From: Spirochaetota bacterium
GTDB lineage: Bacteria > Spirochaetota > Spirochaetia > Treponematales > Rectinemataceae
Direction of reading: 5' to 3'
Length of the DNA stretch: 64,000 nucleotides
Assembly: GCA_022711355.1 (NCBI GenBank)
Contig: JAKLFE010000010.1
Location: forward strand, 29,854 to 93,853
Positions 52,435-60,749 of the stretch are shown here, one piece after another. A program made the translations under genes and the position numbers. Every line of letters starts with the position of its first letter. The first letter of the stretch is position 1. A model generated the notes under the pieces. That model saw nothing but the letters and a program-made list of their open reading frames with translations. It searched no databases and was not told where the DNA came from.

Positions 52435-55341
52435 CTACTCCCTGCTCCAGGCCGAGGGATCGTCCATGGCCCCCCGCAGGCGGTAGGCGCTGTACTCCGC
52501 CCGCTCGCCCGCGAGGAAATCCGCCCAATCGCCGCTGATCACCGAGAAGGTCCTCCCCTCGGAAGAGGGCTCGGGCGGCGGAGCGCCGAGCCCGAGCCCC
52601 GCGAAGAGGATGGTCCCGGCGTCCGAGCTGCCGGCGAGGCGCCCGTCCTCGCGCAGCCTTCCCCGGGCCCCGAAAGGTTTATACATGAGGAGGGCGCGGG
52701 CGCGGGAGAGGGCGTGGCGATCGATCGGGTTGTCGAGCCCGGGCCCCGCCGCGATGCCGTTGTCCTGGGATCCGTTGCCGTGATCGGAGAGGAGGACGAT
52801 CATCGTGCGGTCGTAGATGCCCTCGCGCTTCATCCAGTCGGTCCAGCGGAGGAAGGCGTCCACGAAGGCCCGCGCGGTCAGGTAGGCGCTCCGCCCGTCG
52901 ACGAAGCTCCTCGTGGCCGGATCGGGATACTCGTCCCGTATGATCTCGCCCGCGGCGTCGATGCCGTAGGGCTCGTGGGTGAACTGCGTATGGATGAACA
53001 GGGCCAGGGGCGGGGCCTCCTCGCTCGAGCTCGAGAGCTCGGGCAGGAGGTCGAGGTAGGCGAAATTCCTCGCGGTCTTCCGGGCGATGTAGCCGAATTG
53101 GTAGGATCTGCGGAAGAGGATCCAGCTGCCCTCGTCGTAGATCCGCGGCTTGAGCATGTACGGGGCGGCGCCGAAGAGGCCGAGCATGGTGAGGAGGGCG
53201 TTCTTCGATCCCTCCATGGCCTCGGCGGCCATGCCCTCGCGGGCCTTCCAGGCCCCGACGTAGCGCTCGGAGGCGGCCAGGCGGAGCTTGCCTCCGCGCG
53301 AGAGGCTCGCGTAGTCGGCGTAGAGCGCGTCCGTCGCCGTGACCGAGAAGCCCGCCTCCTGGAGGCGGCCGAAGAAGAGCCCGGCGGCGAGCTGCAGCTT
53401 GTCGCGGCCGGTCCCGGGCAGGGAGCCGAGCCGCTCGGGCTCGAAGGCCGGCCCCCCGTAGATGGAGGGCAGGGATATGGCGGTAACGGAGCCGGCCGCC
53501 AGCGCGTTCGGGCGCCAGGTGAAGCCATCGAGCCGCTCGGCGAGCTCCGGCCGCTCCTCGACGGCCCGCCCGAGGTAGTTGCCGTTGAACATGTCCGCTA
53601 TCACGAAGACGACGTTCCTGCCCCGGCGCGAGAAGCGGTGGAGCTCCGCCGCGTCGCCGGGCAGGAGCTCGCCCTCCGCGCGGGCGGCGGGCGAGGCCAC
53701 GGAGGCCAGCTCGCCCGGCTCGACGCGGGCCGAGGCGGCGAGGACCTGGGCGACCGACGCGGCGGCCATGATGGCGAGGCAGGCGGCCGCGGCGCCGCGG
53801 CGCTCCCGGAGCGCCCAGCGGGCGACGACGAAGGAGGCGAAGAGGATCGCGACATCCGCGGCGTACTGCCATAGGGGAGGCTTCTCGAGGAGGAAGGCCT
53901 TCTCGAGCGAGAAATCGCTCAGGACCCCGTAGGCCGAGCTCGAGGCGAGGGAGAAAGCCGCGCCGGCGAGGAGGAGGGCGGCGAGGAGGAGCTCCGCCGG
54001 CTCGGTCGCGGGGCGAGCGCGCCCGGAGGGGAGGAGCCGTCGCGCGGCGAGCTCCGCCAGGACCGGGAGGGAGCCGGCGAGGAGGAAGATCGCCAGGGCG
54101 GGCAGGTTGCCGCCGAGGAGCTCGAGGGCGGAGACCCCCATGTCCGCGGGGGAGGAGAAGTACACGCGCAGGGGGGCGAGGGCGAAGAGCCAGAGCCCGG
54201 CGAAGCCGAGGCCGGACAGGTAGAGCCCGGCTCCCGGGGTCCGGCTCCCGCCGCGGCCCGGCGCCCGGGGCCCCAGCCGGGCCGCCGCCGCCATCGCTGC
54301 CGCGTCGGCCAGCAGGGTCGCGAGCAGCTTGATGTTCCGGTTCGAGACGAAGGCGTTCTGCTTCCGGTCGAAGACGAGGACCCAGGCGCTCGCGGCGAAG
54401 GGGGCCCAGGCGGCGAGGAGGGGGACGAGGCTCGCCGCGCCGCGCCTCCAGCCCTCGCCGGCGAAGGCGCGGATCGCGGCGGCGAGGGACAGGGCTCCGG
54501 CCAGCGCCGCCGCGGCGGCGAGGCAGTATTCGAAGGAGGCCAGGCGGAAGGTCAGCCACCAGCATTGGGCGGCGACGGCGCAGAGGGCCGCGAGGAGGAG
54601 GGCCGGCCGACGGAGGCTCCCGCCGAAGAGCCCGCGGAGCCAGGACAGGGGCCCGGGTTCGGGCTCGGCCTCCTCGGGCTCGGCCGCCCGCCTCGCGGGG
54701 AAGAAGAGGTTCTTGCCGAGCGAGAGGAGGTTGTTCATGCTCCAGTAGAGCAGCAGGGCCGAGGGGCGGTCGTAGAGGAGGACGAGGAAGGCAAGGGCCA
54801 TGAGGAGCATGGCCAGGTTCTTCCTGATCGAGAGCGACCTCGTGTAGGCCAGCGCCGAGGCGAGGTTGACGGCCGTCATGACGAGGGGCAGGAGGTTGCC
54901 GCCGGGCAGGAGGCCGTCGGGCCTGCCGAGGTCCTGGAGGAAGAGGAAGGAGCGGCCGCGCAGGCCCTCGTGGCGGCTCAGGAGCCCGTAGGCCGCGAGG
55001 AAGAAGGGGATCTGCACGATGAGGCCGAAGGAGGCCTTGAGCTGCAGCTCCGGGCGGTAGCCGAAGAGCCGGTGGACGTTGCGCGTCAGGTAGAAGCGCT
55101 TCTGGCCGGTATAATTTCGCCTAACGCATTCGAGGTCCCGCCGCATCAGCCGGGCGACCTCCTCCTCCTCGCGCTTCCAGCGCTCCGCGAGGTAGTACAG
55201 GGGCGCGGTGAGGAGGGTCACGGAGCAGCTGAGGAGGAGGAGCGACAGGCCGTAGTCGCCGCTCGCGCGGAAGAAGGACTCGAACAGCCAGCCCAGGAGG
55301 AGCTCGATCGGGCGGATCAGGGCCAGGTAGGCGTACCTCAC
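52435..55341 (-). CDS. YidC/Oxa1-like domain fused to alkaline-phosphatase-superfamily transferase
   Basis: 968-aa membrane protein. Residues 1-230 match the YidC insertase core: LLLLSCSVTLLTAPLYYLAE, a hydrophilic coiled loop, VQIPFFLAAYGLL, LLYWSMNNLLSLGKNL. A second block of five to seven helices (about 260-560) leads to a periplasmic alkaline-phosphatase-fold domain. Metal ligands D583 (VIADMFNG) and D853-H854 (LLSDHGNG) and threonine T620 (GSVTAISLPS) fit the LtaS/EptA phosphotransferase group; the sulfatase CxPSR motif is absent. GTG start overlaps the TagF-like stop by 4 nt. I infer a polymer-decorating phosphoglycerol- or phosphoethanolamine-type transferase. Confidence 0.78.
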   Translation of the reverse strand: MRYAYLALIRPIELLLGWLFESFFRASGDYGLSLLLLSCSVTLLTAPLYYLAERWKREEEEVARLMRRDLECVRRNYTGQKRFYLTRNVHRLFGYRPELQLKASFGLIVQIPFFLAAYGLLSRHEGLRGRSFLFLQDLGRPDGLLPGGNLLPLVMTAVNLASALAYTRSLSIRKNLAMLLMALAFLVLLYDRPSALLLYWSMNNLLSLGKNLFFPARRAAEPEEAEPEPGPLSWLRGLFGGSLRRPALLLAALCAVAAQCWWLTFRLASFEYCLAAAAALAGALSLAAAIRAFAGEGWRRGAASLVPLLAAWAPFAASAWVLVFDRKQNAFVSNRNIKLLATLLADAAAMAAAARLGPRAPGRGGSRTPGAGLYLSGLGFAGLWLFALAPLRVYFSSPADMGVSALELLGGNLPALAIFLLAGSLPVLAELAARRLLPSGRARPATEPAELLLAALLLAGAAFSLASSSAYGVLSDFSLEKAFLLEKPPLWQYAADVAILFASFVVARWALRERRGAAAACLAIMAAASVAQVLAASARVEPGELASVASPAARAEGELLPGDAAELHRFSRRGRNVVFVIADMFNGNYLGRAVEERPELAERLDGFTWRPNALAAGSVTAISLPSIYGGPAFEPERLGSLPGTGRDKLQLAAGLFFGRLQEAGFSVTATDALYADYASLSRGGKLRLAASERYVGAWKAREGMAAEAMEGSKNALLTMLGLFGAAPYMLKPRIYDEGSWILFRRSYQFGYIARKTARNFAYLDLLPELSSSSEEAPPLALFIHTQFTHEPYGIDAAGEIIRDEYPDPATRSFVDGRSAYLTARAFVDAFLRWTDWMKREGIYDRTMIVLLSDHGNGSQDNGIAAGPGLDNPIDRHALSRARALLMYKPFGARGRLREDGRLAGSSDAGTILFAGLGLGAPPPEPSSEGRTFSVISGDWADFLAGERAEYSAYRLRGAMDDPSAWSRE

Positions 55342-56609
55342 GCGGCGCCGCCGAGGATCGAGATGATGTTGCGCGCGGCCGCGGCCCCGGCCGCGCCGAA
55401 GTTGTAGAACTGCTCCTCGCGGAAGCGCCGCGAGGCCAGGGCGCTGTCCCCGCCGCGGGACAGCGCGGCCCGGGCCAGGGTCCCGACCTCGCCCGGATCC
55501 GGCCCGAGGCGGGCGGCCGCGAGGGAGAGGGCGGACTCGACGTCCCACAGGGGCCCCGGGAGATCCTCGCCCTCCTGCCCGGCGGGGCTCGCCTCGGCGT
55601 TGGCGAGGAGGATCGGCCGCCCGAAGAGGCAGGCGTAGTCGAAGATCACGCCGGAGAGGTCGGTCACCATCGCGTCCGAGCGGGACATCGAGGCGATCCC
55701 CGTCCTGTTCCGGTCGATCTCGACGAGGGAGGAGCCCGAGAACCGCCTCTCGAGCTCGGCGATGATCGGCTTGTGCGAGACGTAGAACTGGGGATGGGGC
55801 CGGAAGAGCACCCGGAATCCCGAATCAACCAGGCCATCGATGATAGCCGCCCCGTGCGAGAGGACCGAGCTTCGCACGCCCCAGGCGGGAGCGTAGAGCA
55901 GGACGGGCTCCTTCCCGCGGCCCGGGGCGGGCGCACGGCCCAGCTCGTCGAGCATATAGTCGAAATAGCAGCAGCCGGTGGGCAGGAGGGCCTTCTCGGC
56001 CGTGCCCCTCCGGCGCTCGAGCTCGCGGACGCTCTTCTCCTGGAAGGGGCCGACGGTCAGCAAGCAATCGTACCAATCGAAGGCGTACTTCTCGTAGAAG
56101 CAGAGGTCGGTCGGGGCGTGGAAGAGGTGGGCGTAGCGCCGCACGCCGCGGGACCGGCGGAGCATGTACACGTCGAGGTGGGGCGTCGTCGACACGACCA
56201 GGGCCGCGCGGGCGGCGTTCATCCAGGCTATCGTGGCGGCCTCGCCGCCGGGGCGCAGGCCGCGGAGCCCGCTCGCGCGGTAGGCCAGGCCCGGATCGGC
56301 GGGATCGGCGCTCACGTAGGCGCACTCGACGCCCTCGGCGAGGAGGGCGTCGAGGGCCGGCTTGAAGACCTGCCAGTACTTCCCGCCCTCCGAGTGGAAG
56401 ACGACGTCGGGCAGCCGGCTCGAGACCGCGGCCGCGCCGGCCAGGGACACCCGGCCCCTCGCCCAGTACCAGAGGTTGCGGAGCGCGAAGGCGGCCGTCG
56501 TCGCGATGCCGACTATCGCGTAGAGCAGGAGGCTCCCCGTGCCCGGGTCCAGGTAGGCGAAGGCCGGGGCGGGGGCGAGGAGAAGGAAGGCGAGGTAGAA
56601 GGGCCTCAT
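55338..56609 (-). CDS. Membrane-anchored CDP-glycerol glycerophosphotransferase-like protein
   Basis: 423 aa. A hydrophobic N-terminus holds YLDPGTGS (19-26), a motif of small membrane domains in exopolysaccharide loci, and a second helix. The body is TagF-like GT-B: VLLYAPAWGVRSSVLSHG, VLFRPHPQFYVSHKP, SMSRSDAMVTDLSGVIFDYA, FGRPILLANAE. Coupled by 4-nt overlaps to LicD upstream and to the YidC fusion downstream. Probable glycerol- or ribitol-phosphate transferase to the polysaccharide; no CDP-glycerol synthesis gene (tagD) was seen in the window. Confidence 0.82.
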   Translation of the reverse strand: MRPFYLAFLLLAPAPAFAYLDPGTGSLLLYAIVGIATTAAFALRNLWYWARGRVSLAGAAAVSSRLPDVVFHSEGGKYWQVFKPALDALLAEGVECAYVSADPADPGLAYRASGLRGLRPGGEAATIAWMNAARAALVVSTTPHLDVYMLRRSRGVRRYAHLFHAPTDLCFYEKYAFDWYDCLLTVGPFQEKSVRELERRRGTAEKALLPTGCCYFDYMLDELGRAPAPGRGKEPVLLYAPAWGVRSSVLSHGAAIIDGLVDSGFRVLFRPHPQFYVSHKPIIAELERRFSGSSLVEIDRNRTGIASMSRSDAMVTDLSGVIFDYACLFGRPILLANAEASPAGQEGEDLPGPLWDVESALSLAAARLGPDPGEVGTLARAALSRGGDSALASRRFREEQFYNFGAAGAAAARNIISILGGAA

Positions 56610-57244
56610 GGCTTCGGCGAGCCGCCCGCGCGGAGCGCCAGGCCCAGCCAGCGCGCCCGCCTCGCGAGGAAGCGGCCGGCGTAGAAGAAGAGCCTCCCGG
56701 GATGCCGGAGGAGCTTGCGAAGGCGGAAGCCCCAGCCGATCCGGGAGGGCCGGTTCGCGATGGGGACCTTCCAGGTGCTCCCGTAGAGGTTCCGCACGAG
56801 CCCGTAGGGATCGGCGGGCACCATGAAGCGCTGGCCGAGGAAGTCAAGGGGCTCGAGGGAGTCGAGGTGGCGGGCCGGGACCGTGGAGCGGCCCTCGAGG
56901 TCCCAGCGGCGGCCGAGGATGGTCCTCCGCTCCCTCGCCACGAAGAAGTCGATCTGCTCCCCGTTCCGCCTGAAGGTGTAGAGCCGCATCTGCTCGATCT
57001 TCTCGACGAAGGAGAAGCCCCTCGCCTCGAGCTCGGCCCGGCAGCCCAGGAAGGCCGCCTCGTCGCGCTCGTAGATCTCCATGTCGACGTCGTCGTCGTG
57101 GGGGATGAAGCCCTTCTCCCTGAGCGCGCCGAGGAGGGTCCCGAAGTTGAGGAAGACCGCGACGCCCGCGGCCTCGAGCACGTCGCGCGCGATGACCATA
57201 TTCTCGAGGGCCGCCCGCGGGTCCTTGATGATCGGCTTCTGCAT
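56606..57244 (-). CDS. LicD-family phosphotransferase
   Basis: 212 aa. The nucleotidyltransferase-fold core FLNFGTLLGALREKGFIPHD then DDVDMEIYERDE is the LicD/fukutin signature with its acidic metal ligands. LicD proteins attach phosphocholine, and fukutins ribitol phosphate, to glycans. A basic C-terminal tail (RRARWLGLALRAGG) may associate with the membrane. It heads the LicD - TagF-like - YidC/phosphatase trio and follows ugd by 10 nt. The attached group is not known; no choline-uptake or licABC genes are in the window. Confidence 0.87.
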   Translation of the reverse strand: MQKPIIKDPRAALENMVIARDVLEAAGVAVFLNFGTLLGALREKGFIPHDDDVDMEIYERDEAAFLGCRAELEARGFSFVEKIEQMRLYTFRRNGEQIDFFVARERRTILGRRWDLEGRSTVPARHLDSLEPLDFLGQRFMVPADPYGLVRNLYGSTWKVPIANRPSRIGWGFRLRKLLRHPGRLFFYAGRFLARRARWLGLALRAGGSPKP

Positions 57245-57254
57245 GGCCGGGCGC

Positions 57255-58586
57255 CTACCGCCCCACGGCGAAGTAGCGGAAGCCCCTGGCCTCGAGCTCG
57301 TCGCGCTTGTAGACGTTCCGCAGGTCGAAGAAGTTGGGCGATTTCAGGAGGGACATCACGCGCTCGAGGTCGAGGGTGCGCAGCTGGTTCCACTCGGTCA
57401 CGAGGACGAGGGCGTCGGAGCCTCCGATCGCGTCGTACTCGTCCTTGGCGAACTCGAGCCGGTCCTTGATCGAGGCGAGGCGCCAGCTCGCCTCCTTGGC
57501 CGCCTCGGGGTCCCAGGCGCGGATCCGGGCTCCCCGGGCCGCCAGGCCCTCGCAGATCGCTATGGCCGGGGCCTCGCGCATGTCGTCGGTATTGGGCTTG
57601 AAGGCCAGGCCGAGGATCGCGATCGTCTTCCCGGCGAGGGAGCCCGGGCCGCCCAGCCCCGCCTCGATCTTGGCCACCATGCGCTCCTTCTGGCGCTCGT
57701 TGGCCTCGATGGTGGTCTCCACGATTGACAGAGGCTCCCCGTGGTCGCGGCCGATGCGGGCCATGGCCTGGGTGTCCTTGGGGAAGCAGGAGCCGCCGTA
57801 GCCGGGGCCGGGATGGAGAAACTTGGGCCCGATGCGGCCGTCCCGGCCCATGGCCTTGGCCACGTCCTGGACGTCGGCTCCGACCCGCTCGCAGAGGTTG
57901 GCCACCTCGTTGATGAAGGTGATCTTGACCGCGAGGAAGGCGTTGGAGGCGTACTTGATCATCTCGGCGGTCTCGAGGCCGGTCTCTATGTAGGGGGTCT
58001 CGCCGATGTAGAGGGCCCGGTAGACCTCCTTCATGGCGGCCCGGGCCCGCTCGGACTCCGCGCCGATGACCACGCGGTCCGGGTGGGTGAAGTCCTGGAC
58101 CGCCGAGCCCTCGCGGAGGAACTCGGGGTTGGAGACCACGTCGAAATCGGGCTTCGCGCCGCGGCGGACGAGCTCCTCGGCCACCCAGGCGCGGACCTTG
58201 CGGGCCGTGCCCACGGGCACGGTGCTCTTGTCCACGATGACCCGGTAGCCGTCCATGGCCCGCGCCACCTCCCGCGCCGCGGCCTCGACGTACTTGAGGT
58301 CGGCGCTCCCGTCGTCCGCCGGCGGCGTGCCCACGGCGATGAAGACGACCTCGGAGCCGCGCACGGCCAGGGCCAGATCGGTCGTGAAGGAGAGCCGGCC
58401 GGCGGCGACGTTGCGCGACACCACATCGTCCAGGCCCGGCTCGAAGATGGGGATCTTCCCCCGCCGCAGGGCCTCGATCTTGGCCGCGTCGACGTCGACG
58501 CAGCTCACGGCGTTCCCGAAGTCCGCGAGGCAGGCCCCGCTCACCAGTCCCACGTAGCCGGTGCCGATGACCGCTATCTTGCTCAT
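57255..58586 (-). CDS. ugd: UDP-glucose 6-dehydrogenase
   Basis: Makes UDP-glucuronate by two-step NAD-dependent oxidation. 443 aa with VIGTGYVGLVSGACLADFG, DKSTVPVGTARKV, NPEFLREGSAVQDF, and the catalytic-cysteine segment GPGYGGSCFPKDTQAM. ACAGGAG precedes the ATG. It feeds the UDP-glucuronate 4-epimerase at 30321-31388, so the polymer probably contains uronic acid. Confidence 0.95.
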   Translation of the reverse strand: MSKIAVIGTGYVGLVSGACLADFGNAVSCVDVDAAKIEALRRGKIPIFEPGLDDVVSRNVAAGRLSFTTDLALAVRGSEVVFIAVGTPPADDGSADLKYVEAAAREVARAMDGYRVIVDKSTVPVGTARKVRAWVAEELVRRGAKPDFDVVSNPEFLREGSAVQDFTHPDRVVIGAESERARAAMKEVYRALYIGETPYIETGLETAEMIKYASNAFLAVKITFINEVANLCERVGADVQDVAKAMGRDGRIGPKFLHPGPGYGGSCFPKDTQAMARIGRDHGEPLSIVETTIEANERQKERMVAKIEAGLGGPGSLAGKTIAILGLAFKPNTDDMREAPAIAICEGLAARGARIRAWDPEAAKEASWRLASIKDRLEFAKDEYDAIGGSDALVLVTEWNQLRTLDLERVMSLLKSPNFFDLRNVYKRDELEARGFRYFAVGR

Positions 58587-58603
58587 CTCGAAGCTCCTGT
58601 CGA

Positions 58604-60136
58604 TTAGAAGTGGTGCCCGAGGCCGATGTAGATCTCTCGGCCCATCTCGTCGTCGCGGGTCGAGCGCCCCGAGATGGACTTGGTCTTGACCAGGGGCCAG
58701 ACCTCGAAGCCGGCGCTCACGCGGATGTAGAAGCTCCGGAACTTGTGGGGATAGGTGATGACCTCGAGGCCCAGCGCGTACCAGCCCTCCTTGGGATCGA
58801 ACCAGGTTCCCGTCGCCTTGTCGTGGGTCAGGGCCATGTCGAAGAAGGGGGACCAGTACTGCTCGAGGGCTATGTACTGCAGCCAGTCGACGCCCGTCCA
58901 CTCGTGGGGCATGTAGTGGTAGACCCGGAAGGGCAGCTCGAGGTTCAGGTAGAGGGCCGTGTCGGTGTCGACGCGGTCGTCGAGGATGCCGCGCAGGGCC
59001 TCGCCCGCCTCGTCGTCGGTATCGTTGAAGGTATGGAAGGCCATGAGCCGGCCCGAGGCCCCCAGGCTGGGCCCGAAGCGGTAGTGCCCGTCAACCGAGC
59101 CGGAGATCTTGCTCGTCCACGCTACATCGTCGAAGTTGTATGACTCCGTCGTCCCGGCGGAAGCTTCCAGGCCCTGGCGCAGATTGCCGATCCAGTCGAC
59201 GCGCCCGAAGGAGAGGCTCTGGGAGAAGGCGAGGACGGGGCCGGACCAATCCGCGGGGACCTCCTCGCCGGGCCGCCAGTAGTGGTAGGCCTCGGCGCCG
59301 AGCTTGCCGTATAGGGGGCCGAAGTAGCCCAGGTCGAGGGGAAGGGGGATCTTGTACGAGCCTCCGAGCCTGCTCTTGAGGAACCAGCCCCGGTAGATGT
59401 CGTCCTCGTAGTCGTCGTCGCTCGGGTTGATGGAGAGGCTCTGGGAAGGTCCGAAGACGAGGTCCCCGCCGAAGAGGGGCAGCTTGACGTCGACGCCGGT
59501 CGACAGGTCGTAGCTGAACAGCCCCGCCTCCGCGTTGTACGACAGGCTCTGGTCGAGGCCCCAGACGAAGTCGCGCTCGGCCATCCGGAAGGGCAGGTCG
59601 AGCTCGGCCTCCAGCTCGAACTCCTGGTCGCCGTCCTCGTCGACCGTGTAGTTCAGGTCGACGCGCAGGGGCTGCATGGTGCCGAGGAAGTTGTAGTTCC
59701 GTCCCCGGGCCGAGAGGAGGAGGCCGTCGTTCGAGTCGTACTTGAAGTAGGGCAGGACGATGACGTTGACCGTGTCCTTGAGGCGGACGACGAGGTCGAC
59801 CGGGACGACCCCGTCGGCCCCGGCCTCGCCGAAGACCGGCTCGATGGAGGCCGTCTCGATGGTCCGCTTGTTGAGCAGGAGCTGGGTCCGGTCCGCCAGG
59901 TAGACCTCGAGGGAGGGACGGTCGGGGAAGAGCTTGCCCTCCTCGATGTCCGCCGCCTGCCGAGCGTAGTACCACCTGGTCCTGCCCTCGATCTCGAAGC
60001 TGACCTTGCCGATGCGGTAGCCGCCCCCGACCGCGGCCCCGAGCCAAACGCCGTCTTGGGCCAGGGCTGGGCCGGCCGCCCCGAGGAGGAGGAAGAGGGC
60101 GCAGGCCAGGGCCGCCCCATGTCGCCGATTGCTCAT
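58604..60136 (-). CDS. Outer-membrane barrel with one POTRA-like domain (Omp85-like)
   Basis: 510 aa with a signal peptide (LACALFLLLGAAGPALAQ). Residues about 38-115 follow the POTRA pattern (IGKVSFEIEGRTRWYYARQA, a two-helix middle, VPVDLVVRLKD), then a barrel starts with YFKYDSNDGLLLSARGRNYNFLG, as in BamA/TamA-type proteins. The last residue is phenylalanine (GLGHHF), a barrel-assembly signal. Only one POTRA is seen, fewer than in BamA. Placed first after the regulator, it may secrete or anchor the polysaccharide or its proteins. Omp85 membership is by eye. Confidence 0.65.
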   Translation of the reverse strand: MSNRRHGAALACALFLLLGAAGPALAQDGVWLGAAVGGGYRIGKVSFEIEGRTRWYYARQAADIEEGKLFPDRPSLEVYLADRTQLLLNKRTIETASIEPVFGEAGADGVVPVDLVVRLKDTVNVIVLPYFKYDSNDGLLLSARGRNYNFLGTMQPLRVDLNYTVDEDGDQEFELEAELDLPFRMAERDFVWGLDQSLSYNAEAGLFSYDLSTGVDVKLPLFGGDLVFGPSQSLSINPSDDDYEDDIYRGWFLKSRLGGSYKIPLPLDLGYFGPLYGKLGAEAYHYWRPGEEVPADWSGPVLAFSQSLSFGRVDWIGNLRQGLEASAGTTESYNFDDVAWTSKISGSVDGHYRFGPSLGASGRLMAFHTFNDTDDEAGEALRGILDDRVDTDTALYLNLELPFRVYHYMPHEWTGVDWLQYIALEQYWSPFFDMALTHDKATGTWFDPKEGWYALGLEVITYPHKFRSFYIRVSAGFEVWPLVKTKSISGRSTRDDEMGREIYIGLGHHF

Positions 60137-60188
60137 ACGGTTCCCTTCAGGAAAGGATAGGGGTCCGGTCGCACGGATCCGCGGGCAT

Positions 60189-60749
60189 TCACAGGCGCGC
60201 CTCGAGGAGGTCGGCCAGGCGGACCGAGGCTCCCGGTCCTCCGGGCGCATCGGGGGCCGCTCCCTCGGCGTAGAGCACGCTCACGTTGGGGCGCCGGCCC
60301 AGGGCCCGGGCCCGCTCCGGGTCGGCGCTCTTGACGTAGACCAGGCCGTGGAGCTCGCAGAGGTACTCCAGGAGGAAGTCCAGGTCGCTCGTCCCCGCCA
60401 GGAGGAGGGTCGAGGCCCCCGAGGCCTTGGCGGACAGTATGAAGGATTCCAGACGCTCGCGATAGCGGCCCGTGTTCCGCGAGGCCCTCCGGAAGAAGCC
60501 GGCCGTCCGCCGGGCGACCTCGGCCATGCCCTCGGGCGTGAGGGCGTAGACCATGGACCTTGTGGAGAGCTTGGTCAGCTTGACCCAGCCCACCTCGGCG
60601 AACTGCTTGAGCAGGGCGTTGGTCATGCCCAGGGAGAGACCCGCCTTGCTCGCGAGCTCCCGCTGGGTGATGCGGAGGCCGCCCTGTTCCGCCTCGCCGA
60701 TTCCCTCGAGAAGGGCGAGCTCGGGTTCGCTATAGCTTGTGGTCTTCAT
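60189..60749 (-). CDS. Winged-helix regulator heading the polysaccharide locus
   Basis: 186 aa. Residues 1-85 form a MarR-like winged helix (RITQRELASKAGLSLGMTNAL, a wing at LTKLSTRSMVYALTPEG). The C-terminal 90 residues look like a small Rossmann-type domain (STLLLAGTSDLDFLLEYL) that could sense a nucleotide-sugar. It is 52 nt upstream of the first structural gene and directly below a palindrome (60761-60776), so autoregulation and control of the locus are likely. The ATG at 60749 has no clear Shine-Dalgarno; upstream in-frame residues are low-complexity. Confidence 0.8.
   Translation of the reverse strand: MKTTSYSEPELALLEGIGEAEQGGLRITQRELASKAGLSLGMTNALLKQFAEVGWVKLTKLSTRSMVYALTPEGMAEVARRTAGFFRRASRNTGRYRERLESFILSAKASGASTLLLAGTSDLDFLLEYLCELHGLVYVKSADPERARALGRRPNVSVLYAEGAAPDAPGGPGASVRLADLLEARL

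Noticed and set aside
30533..55125. Chromosomal integron cassette array
   Set aside because: The GTTAGGCG words lie inside real genes, lack paired cores and no integrase is present; kept only as a low-interest word observation.
52435..55341. Calling the alkaline-phosphatase-fold domain a sulfatase
   Set aside because: No C/S-x-P-x-R sulfatase nucleophile motif; threonine T620 in SVTAISLPS fits phospho-group transferases better.
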